Source: Eubacteriales bacterium
GTDB taxonomy: Bacteria; Bacillota; Clostridia; Lachnospirales; Lachnospiraceae
Length of the DNA stretch: 64,000 nucleotides
Assembly: GCA_030536755.1 (NCBI GenBank)
Contig: JAUNPJ010000005.1
Coordinates: forward strand, 16,637 to 80,636
Reading direction: 5' to 3'
Shown here: positions 16,762 through 25,185 of the stretch, piece after piece
Layout: each line of letters starts with the position of its first letter
Position numbering within the stretch: position 1 is the stretch's first letter
Program-made: the position numbers and the translations under genes
Notes under the pieces: model-generated
The model's input: only the letters and a program-made list of their open reading frames with translations
Database searches by the model: none
Told to the model about the DNA's origin: nothing

Positions 16762-17961
16762 ATGAGCCTGAACAACACACCTTCCGCAAACCGTACACAT
16801 ATCGGCATCTTTGGCAGACGCAACGCCGGAAAATCCAGTATCATCAATGCCATCACCGGTCAAAATCACGCCATCGTTTCTGACGTTTTAGGTACCACTA
16901 CAGATCCGGTTCCAAAGGCGATGGAACTGCTCCCCCTCGGTCCTGTTGTCATGATCGACACGCCTGGACTGGATGATGAAGGAGATCTGGGAACGCTCCG
17001 AATCCAAAAAGCATATCAGATTTTAAATAAAACTGATATTGCCCTGCTGGTCATTGACGCTTCCGCAGGAGCCACAAAAGAAGATCTCGCGATTCTCAGT
17101 AAAATTCACGAAAAGAAAATCCCCTGTGTGATTGCAGGAAATAAGATTGACCTTTGTCCATCCGGTAAAAGCCAGGTAGATGCATCCGCCTTTTCTGATC
17201 CTTATATCGAAGTAAGCACAAAAAATAAACAAAACATACACGAATTAAAAGAACTGATTGCAGCTCAGCTGCCAGACGGTATCAATTCCAAAAAAATTGT
17301 AGGCGATCTGCTCAAACCGATGGATCTCGTTATACTGGTCGTTCCGATTGACTCCGCAGCGCCCAAAGGCCGTTTAATACTTCCACAACAGCAAACAATC
17401 CGCGATGTCCTTGATGTTGGTGCAACAGCCTTGGTTGTTCGAGAGACCGAATTAAAGGATACCCTGGCTTCCATCGGACGCAAACCGCACCTGGTCATCA
17501 CAGACAGCCAGGCGTTCAAACAGGTATCCAAAGATACTCCTTCCGGTATTCCACTTACCTCTTTTTCCATTCTCTTCGCACGCTACAAAGGCAATCTGGA
17601 TTCATTGGTAAAAGGTGCAAAAATGCTCGATTCGCTGAAGGACGGAGATCATATTCTCATATCAGAAGGCTGTACCCACCACAGACAGTGTGAAGATATT
17701 GGCACCGTCAAAATGCCAAAATGGATTCAAACTCACACCGGAAAAGAACTCACATTCTCTTTTACCAGCGGCGGCGAATTTCCGTTAGATCTATCACCAT
17801 ACCAACTAATCGTCCACTGCGGAGGATGTGTCTTAAACGAGAAAGAAATGAAATACCGCATTCGGTGCGCGGCCGACGCAGGCGTCCCTATGACAAACTA
17901 CGGCACAGCCATCGCTCATATGAACGGAATTCTGAAACGTGCTTTAAAACCGCTTTCCTAA
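16762..17961 (+). CDS. hydF: [FeFe]-hydrogenase H-cluster maturation GTPase HydF
   Basis: Scaffold GTPase that carries the diiron precursor and loads it into HydA. The 399-residue protein has the GTPase motifs GRRNAGKSS (P-loop), GTTTDP (G2), DTPGLDDEG (G3) and GNKID (G4). Its C-terminal [4Fe-4S] domain carries EGCTHHRQCEDIG and VHCGGCVLN, the expected His/Cys ligands. The ATG at 16762 has AAAGGAGAATT directly upstream; a longer frame that reads back into hydE was rejected. The third maturase, HydG, is not in this window. Confidence 0.95.
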   Translation: MSLNNTPSANRTHIGIFGRRNAGKSSIINAITGQNHAIVSDVLGTTTDPVPKAMELLPLGPVVMIDTPGLDDEGDLGTLRIQKAYQILNKTDIALLVIDASAGATKEDLAILSKIHEKKIPCVIAGNKIDLCPSGKSQVDASAFSDPYIEVSTKNKQNIHELKELIAAQLPDGINSKKIVGDLLKPMDLVILVVPIDSAAPKGRLILPQQQTIRDVLDVGATALVVRETELKDTLASIGRKPHLVITDSQAFKQVSKDTPSGIPLTSFSILFARYKGNLDSLVKGAKMLDSLKDGDHILISEGCTHHRQCEDIGTVKMPKWIQTHTGKELTFSFTSGGEFPLDLSPYQLIVHCGGCVLNEKEMKYRIRCAADAGVPMTNYGTAIAHMNGILKRALKPLS

Positions 17962-17971
17962 ATTCCAGTAA

Positions 17972-18005
17972 AAGAAGACCACCCTTCCGGGCGGCCTTCT
18001 TTTTG
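17972..18005. terminator. Bidirectional terminator between hydF and adhE
   Basis: GAAGACCACCC / GGGCGGCCTTC hairpin with TTTTT on the plus strand and TTTT on the minus strand, between converging genes. Confidence 0.9.
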
Positions 18006-18023
18006 TAGGACTATTATGACTTA

Positions 18024-20648
18024 TTAGCCTTCGTAATATGCTTTCAGATAAATTTCTTTCATCTCAGACATAAGTGGATATCTCGGGTTAGCTCCTGTAC
18101 ACTGATCGTTGAAGGCATTCTCTACCATCTCGTCTAATGTAGCCATGAAGTCTTCCTCTTTGATTCCATATTCTTTAATAGTTCTCTTAATACCAACTTT
18201 TGCTTTCAGATCAGCGATTGCTTTGATGAGGTTCTCGAATGTCTCATCATCATCTTTACCTGTAATACCGCAGAATCTTGCCATCTCACAATATCTCTCT
18301 TTTGCATGTGGATATGGATACTGAGAGAATGTTCCCATTTTCACTGGAGCAGGATCAGCGTTATAGCGCATTACAAGCTCGATCAGCAATGCATTTGCAA
18401 CACCGTGTGGCAGGTGGTGATATGCACCCAGTTTGTGTGCCATAGAGTGGCAGATACCCAGGAATGCGTTTGCGAATGCCATACCAGCCATCGTAGAAGC
18501 GTTTGCCATCTTCTCACGTGCGATTGGGTCACCAGCGCCTTTGTCATATGCTGCCGGCAGATAATCAAAGATATTCTTAGCAGCTTTCAGTGCAAGACCA
18601 TCTGTGAAATCAGTAGCCATGATGGATGCATAAGCCTCCAGAGCATGTGTCAGCGCATCGATACCGGAAGCACTTGTCAGACCCTTCGGCTGATTCATCA
18701 TAAAGTCAGCATCGATAATTGCCATATTTGGAAGCAGCTCATAGTCTGCGATTGGCCATTTTGTGCCTGTATCTGCATCAGTAATGATTGCAAATGGAGT
18801 AACCTCAGAACCTGTACCGGAAGAAGTCGGGATTGCTACGAACATAGCTTTCTCGCCCATTTTCGGGAATACATAAACTCTCTTACGGATATCCATGAAG
18901 TCCATAGCCAGGTCTTCAAATGCGCATTCCGGATGCTCATACATTAACCACATAATCTTACCAGCATCCATAGAAGAACCACCACCAAGAGCGATGATTA
19001 CGTCTGGCTCAAACGCTTTCAGCTGTTCAAGACCTTTTCTTGCAATCTGCAGAGTTGGGTCTGGAGCAACTTCATAGAAGCATGTATGGGTAATGCCCAT
19101 ATTGTCAAGCAGATCTGTGATCTTCTTTGCATATCCACTTGTGTAAAGGAATCCATCTGTAACGATGAATGCTTTTTTCTTATTGTAATATGTTTTCAAC
19201 TCGTCAAGAGCTACTGGCAGACAGCCTTTCTTGAAGTATACTTTCTGAGGAGTTCTGAACCACAGCATATTTTCTCTCCTTTCTGCTACAGTCTTGACAT
19301 TCATCAGGTGTTTCACGTTAACGTTCTCTGATACAGAGTTTCCGCCGTAAGAACCACAGCCAAGTGTAAGAGATGGAGCAAGTTTGAAGTTGTAAAGATC
19401 TCCAATACCACCCTGAGAAGATGGGGTGTTAACAAGAATACGGCAGGTCTTCATGCGATCTGCAAATTTTGCAAGTTTTTCAGCCTCTGTCGGATGTACA
19501 TATAAGGATGCTGTATGGCCATATCCGCCGTCTTTAACCAGCTGATCAGCCATATCAAGTGCTGTATCATAATCTTTTGCTTTGTAAAGAGCAAGTACAG
19601 GAGAAAGTTTCTCATGTGCAAATGGCTCTGCAACATCAACAGAAGAAACTTCACCGATCAGGATCTTGGTATCTGCCGGTACTGTAAATCCAGCCAGCTC
19701 TGCGATGGTAGCAGCTTTCTGACCAACAATCTTCGGATTAACCGTTCCTGCTGGTGTCAGGATAATCTGACGCATCTTATCTAACTCTGTCTTGTTCAGG
19801 ATATGACATCCACGTTTGATAAATTCTGCACGAACTTTATCATAGATATCTGCAACTGCTGTTACAGACTGCTCAGAAGCACAGATCATACCATTATCAA
19901 ATGTTTTGGAATGAATAACAGAATATACAGCTGTCTGAATATCACAAGTGCTGTCCATGATAACAGGTGTGTTACCAGGTCCTACACCAACTGCCGGTTT
20001 TCCGGAAGAGTAAGCAGCCTTAACCATTCCAGGACCACCTGTTGCAAGGATAACGTCCGCAGCTTTCATAACCATACCAGATAATTCAATGGTAGGCTCT
20101 TCGATACATCCGATGATTCCTTCCGGTGCACCAGCTTTTACAGCTGCCTCATAAACGATTCTTGCAGCTTCTGCTGTACATTTCTTTGCACGTGGATGAG
20201 GGCTGATCAGGATGGCATTTCTTGTCTTCAGACAGATCAGAGTTTTGAAAATAGCAGTCGATGTCGGGTTTGTTGTCGGAATGATTGCTCCAACAAGACC
20301 AACCGGCTCTGCAATCTTCTTAATACCAAAAGAAGTATCTTCTTCGATCACGCCACAGGTCTTCACGTTCTTATATGCATTATACATATACTCTGCAGCA
20401 TAATGATTCTTGATAATCTTGTCCTCTACAACACCCATGCCTGTCTCTTCACAAGCCATCTGTGCCAGAGGAATACGCTGTTTATTTGCAGCCATTGCAG
20501 CTTCGAAGAAAATTTTGTCAACCTGCTCCTGTGTATAGGTTGCAAAAACTTTCTGTGCCTCTTTCATGGCAGCAATCCGTTTTTCGAGTTTTTCCGCATC
20601 ACTCATAGTCTCCGGTGCCTGAGTTACTTCTTCTTTTTTTGTTGCCAT
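18024..20648 (-). CDS. adhE: Bifunctional acetaldehyde-CoA/alcohol dehydrogenase AdhE
   Basis: Reduces acetyl-CoA to acetaldehyde and then ethanol, using two NADH; forms spirosomes in its family. At 874 residues it has the full two-domain length. The N-terminal ALDH domain shows the catalytic Cys in FDNGMICASEQSV. The C-terminal iron-dependent ADH domain shows GGGSSMDAGKIMWLMYEHPE and metal-binding His in HSMAHKLGAYHHLPHGVANALL. RBS AAGGAGGACATTT. Own promoter with a ~130-base leader that has a TTTATGC/GCATAAA hairpin just before the RBS. Rex-like operators upstream suggest control by the NADH/NAD ratio. Confidence 0.97.
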   Translation of the reverse strand: MATKKEEVTQAPETMSDAEKLEKRIAAMKEAQKVFATYTQEQVDKIFFEAAMAANKQRIPLAQMACEETGMGVVEDKIIKNHYAAEYMYNAYKNVKTCGVIEEDTSFGIKKIAEPVGLVGAIIPTTNPTSTAIFKTLICLKTRNAILISPHPRAKKCTAEAARIVYEAAVKAGAPEGIIGCIEEPTIELSGMVMKAADVILATGGPGMVKAAYSSGKPAVGVGPGNTPVIMDSTCDIQTAVYSVIHSKTFDNGMICASEQSVTAVADIYDKVRAEFIKRGCHILNKTELDKMRQIILTPAGTVNPKIVGQKAATIAELAGFTVPADTKILIGEVSSVDVAEPFAHEKLSPVLALYKAKDYDTALDMADQLVKDGGYGHTASLYVHPTEAEKLAKFADRMKTCRILVNTPSSQGGIGDLYNFKLAPSLTLGCGSYGGNSVSENVNVKHLMNVKTVAERRENMLWFRTPQKVYFKKGCLPVALDELKTYYNKKKAFIVTDGFLYTSGYAKKITDLLDNMGITHTCFYEVAPDPTLQIARKGLEQLKAFEPDVIIALGGGSSMDAGKIMWLMYEHPECAFEDLAMDFMDIRKRVYVFPKMGEKAMFVAIPTSSGTGSEVTPFAIITDADTGTKWPIADYELLPNMAIIDADFMMNQPKGLTSASGIDALTHALEAYASIMATDFTDGLALKAAKNIFDYLPAAYDKGAGDPIAREKMANASTMAGMAFANAFLGICHSMAHKLGAYHHLPHGVANALLIELVMRYNADPAPVKMGTFSQYPYPHAKERYCEMARFCGITGKDDDETFENLIKAIADLKAKVGIKRTIKEYGIKEEDFMATLDEMVENAFNDQCTGANPRYPLMSEMKEIYLKAYYEG

Positions 20649-20783
20649 AAATGTCCTCCTTAAAATTTTATACTTTTATGCATCGCCTGCATAAAATTAA
20701 ATGTAACACGTAAGTACAGATCAGAACATTCTATGTAAAAACGCCCACAATACATTTTTCTTCTCTGCACTCCCTTTAATGGT

Positions 20784-20812
20784 ATTCTATCACATCTCCA
20801 CAAAAATTGAAA
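20784..20812 (-). promoter_or_regulatory. Promoter of adhE
   Basis: TTTCAA (20812-20807), 17-base spacer, TAGAAT (20789-20784) with TGA before the -10, minus strand. Confidence 0.65.
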
Positions 20813-20860
20813 GGTTTTTTTTGATTTTTTTGTTAATTTTCTGAATAATAAGTAACAATC

Positions 20861-20878
20861 TTGTTAAGTTTTTACCAA
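20861..20878. promoter_or_regulatory. Candidate Rex operator 1 upstream of adhE
   Basis: TTGTTAAGTTTTTACCAA differs from the Rex consensus TTGTTAANNNNTTAACAA at one position. It lies about 50 bases upstream of the predicted -35. Rex represses adhE-type genes in clostridia until NADH builds up (established for the family). Confidence 0.65.
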
Positions 20879-20894
20879 ATTTTCATAATGATTT

Positions 20895-20912
20895 TTGTTA
20901 ACTTTTTATCAT
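20895..20912. promoter_or_regulatory. Candidate Rex operator 2 upstream of adhE
   Basis: TTGTTAACTTTTTATCAT has a perfect left half and a 5-of-7 right half of the Rex consensus, 34 bases from operator 1. A third TTGTTAA half-site lies at 20830-20836, close to the promoter. Confidence 0.5.
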
Positions 20913-20947
20913 ATTTGTATATTTTTTATGTTCCGCTCAGGCAATAT

Positions 20948-20998
20948 AAAAGCAGTGTTACACTTACATTGCAAACCATAAATGTAATACTGCTTTTC
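20948..20998 (-). terminator. Terminator after the ABC-F gene
   Basis: Minus strand AAAAGCAGTATTACATT pairs with AATGTAAGTGTAACACTGCTTTT, followed by ATATT; directly after the stop of the ABC-F gene. Confidence 0.75.
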
Positions 20999-21000
20999 CT

Positions 21001-22785
21001 CTACTGCTGCTGAATTTTTTCATTCAATTCATTCAAATATTCCCAGCGTTCCAGTTTTTCTTCAAGACTGCGTTCCAGTTCTTCTTTCTCCTGCGTCAAC
21101 TGATTCAGCTTTACAAAATCCGAAACATTCAGTCCAATCAGACGCTCTTTATCAGCGATCGCATGTTCCAGCCTTTCAATATCTTCATCAATTGTCTCAA
21201 ACTCTTTCTGCTCTTTATAAGAAAATTTCAATTTCTTAGTCTTTACTTTTTCTGTCTTCTCTTTTTCGGACTTTTCTTCCGCGCTTTTGTTTTTCCTCAT
21301 TGGTTCCGGCCTTGCCAGAAGATAATCCGAATGATTTCCCTCATATTGACATATCCGGCCATTTTCAAAAGCAAAAATTCTCTGGACTATTCGATCCAGG
21401 AAATAGCGGTCATGCGATACCGTGATTACAATCCCATCAAACGCATCCAGATAATCTTCCAGAATGGTCAAAGTCTGAATATCCAGATCATTCGTCGGCT
21501 CATCCAGAATCAGCACATTCGGCTGACTCATCAGAATGCGAAGCAAATAAAGCCTTCGCTTCTCTCCGCCCGACAGTCTGCTGATCTGCGTCCACTGCAT
21601 CGTTCCGTCAAAGAGGAACTGCTCCATGACCTGAGAGGCAGTAATTGTTCCATTCACCGTATGAACATATTCCCCTACTTCTTTTACATATTCAATCGCC
21701 TTCAAGGATTCGTCCATATATTCATTTTCCTGCGAAAAATATCCGATTTTAATGGTATCCCCAATCTCGACTGTCCCATGATCCGGCTGAAGATTTCCGG
21801 TAATAATTTTAACCAGTGTACTTTTCCCGCATCCATTTGGTCCAATAATACCAATTCTGTCATTTTTCAGAAAAACATAAGTAAAATCATCAAACAGCCA
21901 TGTTCCTCCGTACACCTTTCCAACGCCGCCTACTTCAATCGTCTTTTTACCCAGGCGCGATGCAATCGAAGACATCTGCACCTGAACTTCTTTTTCAGGA
22001 GCTTTCTGTTCCTGCATCCGTTCAATCCGTTCAATATGCGCTTTCTGTTTCGTTGAACGGGCACGTGCTCCCCTGTGCAGCCACTCCAGCTCTGTACGTA
22101 AAATGCTCTGACGTTTTCTCTCAGAAGCAATTTCCATATTCTGACGTTCCGCTTTCAGGCGCACAAACTCCGAATAGCTGCCAGGATAACTGTAAAGTTT
22201 CCCTTTATCCACTTCCACAATTCTTGTCACCACGCGGTCCAGAAAATAACGGTCATGCGTAACCAAAAGAACCGCGCCCCGGAATCTGAGCAGATACTCC
22301 TCCAGCCACTGAGACATTTCGTCATCCAAATGGTTGGTCGGCTCATCAAGGATCAGGATTTCCACCGGAGCCAGAATTGCATTTGCCAAAGCCACCCGTT
22401 TTTTCTGTCCGCCCGACAATTCTTCTACTTTCTGATCATAATCGGTCAGATCAAGTTCCTGCAGAATTGTCTTTGCTTCACTCTCAATGGACCATTGATT
22501 GATATCATTGATGTTTTTCTGAAGAACCGCTTCCAGAACAGTCATATTCTTTTCAAACACAGGTGTCTGAGGCAAATAGCGGATATGAACTTTATTTCCT
22601 TTTATAATTTCGCCCTGATCAGCCTCCTCTGCACCTGCAATAATCTTCAAAAGAGTGCTTTTCCCCATTCCATTCGTTCCGATCACGCCCACCTTTTCTC
22701 CTTGGTGGATACTGAAATTCACATCATCCAAAAGAACTCTCTCACTATACGCTTTTACTATATGTTCCGCTGTTAATAAATTCAT
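21001..22785 (-). CDS. ABC-F family ATP-binding protein (Uup/EttA-like)
   Basis: Soluble twin-ATPase that acts on the ribosome in its family; it has no membrane domain. The 594 residues contain two ABC cassettes: GTNGMGKST with LSGGQKKRVALA and LILDEPTNHLDD, then GPNGCGKST with LSGGEKRRLYLLRI and LILDEPTNDLD. A charged, ABC-F-type linker (ARARSTKQKAHIERIERMQEQ) sits between them. A C-terminal Lys/Glu-rich coiled coil (last ~80 residues) resembles Uup. RBS GGAG, seven bases before the ATG. Follows aroF but starts 68 bases after it. Antibiotic protection is possible in this family but nothing here shows it. Confidence 0.93.
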   Translation of the reverse strand: MNLLTAEHIVKAYSERVLLDDVNFSIHQGEKVGVIGTNGMGKSTLLKIIAGAEEADQGEIIKGNKVHIRYLPQTPVFEKNMTVLEAVLQKNINDINQWSIESEAKTILQELDLTDYDQKVEELSGGQKKRVALANAILAPVEILILDEPTNHLDDEMSQWLEEYLLRFRGAVLLVTHDRYFLDRVVTRIVEVDKGKLYSYPGSYSEFVRLKAERQNMEIASERKRQSILRTELEWLHRGARARSTKQKAHIERIERMQEQKAPEKEVQVQMSSIASRLGKKTIEVGGVGKVYGGTWLFDDFTYVFLKNDRIGIIGPNGCGKSTLVKIITGNLQPDHGTVEIGDTIKIGYFSQENEYMDESLKAIEYVKEVGEYVHTVNGTITASQVMEQFLFDGTMQWTQISRLSGGEKRRLYLLRILMSQPNVLILDEPTNDLDIQTLTILEDYLDAFDGIVITVSHDRYFLDRIVQRIFAFENGRICQYEGNHSDYLLARPEPMRKNKSAEEKSEKEKTEKVKTKKLKFSYKEQKEFETIDEDIERLEHAIADKERLIGLNVSDFVKLNQLTQEKEELERSLEEKLERWEYLNELNEKIQQQ

Positions 22786-22853
22786 ATTTTTACTCCGTAA
22801 TTTCTATAATAAGATATTGTCAGCTCACTTATACCCGACAATATATCAGTATA

Positions 22854-23861
22854 TCAATTAGCCCGGAAAAATTCTACTGTCTTGTTGATTTTCTTCATCA
22901 AGTCATCAAATGCCTGTGGTGTGAGAGACTGCGGACCATCGCACAGCGCCTTGGACGGATTGTTATGCACTTCAATCATCAGTCCATCCGCGCCTACCGC
23001 AATAGCAGCCATAGAAAGCGGCTCTACCATATGGCGAATCCCTGCCGCGTGACTTGGGTCTACAATAATCGGAAGGTGTGTTTTCTTGCGCAGCATCGGA
23101 ATTGCAGAAATATCCAGGGTATTTCTGGTGGAAGTTTCAAAAGTACGGATTCCACGCTCACAGAGAATGACATTCTCATTTCCTCCTGCCATAATGTACT
23201 CAGCACTCATCAGCAGTTCATCCAGTGTATTGGCAAGTCCTCTCTTCAGGAGAATTGGTTTGTCCACTTTTCCCAGCACTTTCAGCAATTCAAAATTCTG
23301 CATATTTCTGGCACCAACCTGAATCACGTCCACATCTTCAAACAAATCCAGATGCGCAGCACTCATGATTTCCGTCACTACCGGAAGTCCAGTTGCTTTC
23401 TTTGCTTCCAGCAGCAGCTTCAGGCCATCCCCGTGAAGTCCCTGGAAGGAGTATGGAGAAGTTCTCGGTTTAAATGCACCGCCTCTTAAAAATCCTGCTC
23501 CGGAAGCGCAGACATCTTTTGCCACCTGCGTAATCTGTTCCTCAGATTCAATCGAACACGGACCTGCAATCACCTGGAAATTTCCTCCACCGATTTTTCT
23601 TCCGCACACATCCACAACCGTGTCCTGCGGATGCACATTTCGATTAGCCAGTTTATATGGCTCACGAATTCTTCGAACTGCCTCTACCGCTTCATAAGTC
23701 AACAGCTCATCCTCCGTTAAAGAAGACGTATCTCCTACCAGACCAAGAATTGTCGTAGTAGTTCCCTGAGATTCATGAATGTCAAACCCTTTTTGTCTCA
23801 ATTCATTTTTCAGTTCCTCAATGCTTTTTTTTGTCGCTCCCTGTTTTACGATTACGATCAT
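22854..23861 (-). CDS. aroF: 3-deoxy-7-phosphoheptulonate (DAHP) synthase, type I-beta
   Basis: First step of the shikimate pathway: PEP + erythrose 4-phosphate to DAHP. The 335-residue protein has an N-terminal ferredoxin-like regulatory domain (residues 1-70, MIVIVKQGATKKSIEELK) and a TIM barrel with AGPCSIESEEQI, GGAFKPRTSPYSFQG, KRGLANTLDELL, CERGIRTFE and IVDPSHAAG. RBS AAAGGAG. It is preceded by an aromatic-rich leader peptide and a terminator 70-110 bases upstream, so expression is very probably set by attenuation. Confidence 0.95.
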   Translation of the reverse strand: MIVIVKQGATKKSIEELKNELRQKGFDIHESQGTTTTILGLVGDTSSLTEDELLTYEAVEAVRRIREPYKLANRNVHPQDTVVDVCGRKIGGGNFQVIAGPCSIESEEQITQVAKDVCASGAGFLRGGAFKPRTSPYSFQGLHGDGLKLLLEAKKATGLPVVTEIMSAAHLDLFEDVDVIQVGARNMQNFELLKVLGKVDKPILLKRGLANTLDELLMSAEYIMAGGNENVILCERGIRTFETSTRNTLDISAIPMLRKKTHLPIIVDPSHAAGIRHMVEPLSMAAIAVGADGLMIEVHNNPSKALCDGPQSLTPQAFDDLMKKINKTVEFFRAN

Positions 23862-23941
23862 GTTTCATTCTCCTTTGCATTTATTTTTCATTGCTTTTAC
23901 TTCAAAATACTTCTTCGCTTTTATGCGATAAATTCACACAC

Positions 23942-23974
23942 AAAAAGCCGATGTCTGCTATGCAAACATCGGCT
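23942..23974 (-). terminator. Attenuator terminator in the aroF leader
   Basis: Minus strand AGCCGATGT / ACATCGGCT perfect 9-bp stem, followed by a TTTTT run. It lies 36 bases after the leader peptide stop and about 80 bases before aroF. Its loop and 3' arm (CATAGCA, CGGC) are complementary to leader-peptide codons 24-29 (GCCG, TGCTATG), giving an alternative antiterminator. Confidence 0.85.
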
Positions 23975-24009
23975 CAAAATCACATAAAAAACAGATAACT
24001 TATCTTTTC

Positions 24010-24123
24010 CTAAAGACTGCATTTGAGACGTTTTGACATAGCAAAATAGCCGGCACTAAAATAATAGCCCCAGAAATAATAAAAAGAATATGCAAATGTA
24101 TTTCTTTTTCTATTCGCCAACAT
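24010..24123 (-). CDS. Aromatic-rich leader peptide of aroF (attenuator)
   Basis: A 37-codon ORF with RBS AAAGGGAG before the ATG. Residues 10-27 read FAYSFYYFWGYYFSAGYF: twelve of eighteen are Phe, Tyr or Trp. It lies between a strong promoter (24158-24185) and the attenuator terminator upstream of DAHP synthase. In the family logic of trp/phe leaders, a ribosome starved for aromatic tRNAs would stall at codons 14-22 and leave codons 24-29 free to pair with the terminator's 3' half, allowing transcription into aroF. A ribosome that reaches the stop codon would cover them and the terminator would form. The mechanism is inferred; the peptide, terminator and pairing are seen. Confidence 0.85.
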   Translation of the reverse strand: MLANRKRNTFAYSFYYFWGYYFSAGYFAMSKRLKCSL

Positions 24124-24157
24124 ACAAAATATCTCCCTTTCGTCTAAATTAATTTCA

Positions 24158-24185
24158 ATTATAATAAATATTTTAGATTTGTCAA
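24158..24185 (-). promoter_or_regulatory. Promoter of the aroF leader
   Basis: TTGACA (24185-24180), 16-base spacer, TATAAT (24163-24158), minus strand, about 35 bases before the leader ATG. Confidence 0.85.
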
Positions 24186-24211
24186 CAACTTCTCTCAAAT
24201 TTACGAATATT

Positions 24212-25096
24212 TTAACGCACTGTATTTGAAATTTTGCCAATTTTTTCAATTTCACATTCTACAACATCCCCTGGTTTCAGAAACTTCGGCGGTTCAAATC
24301 CCATCCCAACACCGGCAGGCGTACCCATAGAAATAATTGTTCCCGCCTGCAGCGTCATACCTCTGCTCAGTTCTTCAATCACATATGGAATATCAAAAAT
24401 CAGCAGATTCGTATTGCTGTCCTGGCGAAGCTCTCCATTTACTTTCGATGTAATTTTCAGAGAAGGATTTTCGCCAACCTCATCTCTCGTGATGATCCAC
24501 GGTCCCATCGGGCAAAACCCGTCCAGACTCTTTCCAAAATACCACTGCTTATGTCTTGTCTGCACCTCACGGGCACTGACATCATTAAGAACCGTATAAC
24601 CGAACACGTACTCCCACGCTTGTTCCTTTTTTACATTTTTCGCATCTTTTCCAATGACAACAGCCAGTTCAACTTCATAGTCCAATCGTTCCAGCATATC
24701 GCTGTGGCTCTCAATAAAACCTCCATCTGCCACGGCCAGATTGACACGTTTGGAAAAATATACCGGATATTCTCGATTGCGCTCAAACGCCTCTTTTTTA
24801 TATCTGGCAGACTCCTCCGCATGGGCCATGTAGTTAATCCCAAGGCAGATGACATCCTGGGAAGGTCTTGGAATCGGCGCACATTTTGTAACTTTTTCAT
24901 AAGGAATGCCCTGTCCTTTTACCATATCGCATAAACTTGCCAGAGCACGAACATCTGCCTCACTCATTTCTTTCACAGCCTCTTCCACAGTTTTAAATGG
25001 CTGCTGAAGTTTTTCAAAAGAATACACTTCATTTCCATCTTTTGACAGCACGCCCGCAAATTCTCTTCCATTATCAATAAATGTTACTAATTTCAT
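24212..25096 (-). CDS. Fumarylacetoacetate hydrolase (FAH) family protein
   Basis: Metal-dependent enzyme of the FAH superfamily; members hydrolyse acylpyruvates or decarboxylate/isomerise related diketo acids. The 294-residue protein has LGINYMAHAEES, the metal-binding DYEVELAVVIGKDAKNV (E-x-E with a nearby Asp) and GPWIITRDEVG, then TPAGVGMGFEPPKFLKPGDVVECEIEKIG. Start set by AGGAGG before ATG 25096; a longer frame lacks an RBS. It stands alone between rny and the aroF leader with no pathway partner nearby, so substrate is unknown. Confidence 0.88.
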   Translation of the reverse strand: MKLVTFIDNGREFAGVLSKDGNEVYSFEKLQQPFKTVEEAVKEMSEADVRALASLCDMVKGQGIPYEKVTKCAPIPRPSQDVICLGINYMAHAEESARYKKEAFERNREYPVYFSKRVNLAVADGGFIESHSDMLERLDYEVELAVVIGKDAKNVKKEQAWEYVFGYTVLNDVSAREVQTRHKQWYFGKSLDGFCPMGPWIITRDEVGENPSLKITSKVNGELRQDSNTNLLIFDIPYVIEELSRGMTLQAGTIISMGTPAGVGMGFEPPKFLKPGDVVECEIEKIGKISNTVR

Positions 25097-25117
25097 TTCT
25101 TCCTCCTGATTTTCCCT

Positions 25118-25151
25118 AAAAAAATAGTGCACGATCCTAGAATCGCGCACC
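25118..25151 (-). terminator. Terminator after rny
   Basis: Minus strand GTGCGCGAT / ATCGTGCAC hairpin followed by TATTTTTTT, between rny and the FAH-family gene. Confidence 0.9.
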
Positions 25152-25185
25152 ATCTTCTCATATCTTCACAAGAACTTTTAAAATC

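Noticed and set aside
24124-24255. Longer form of the leader ORF (MKLKKLAKFQ...)
   Set aside because: It begins inside the FAH-family gene and upstream of the leader promoter; the RBS and promoter point to the ATG at 24123.
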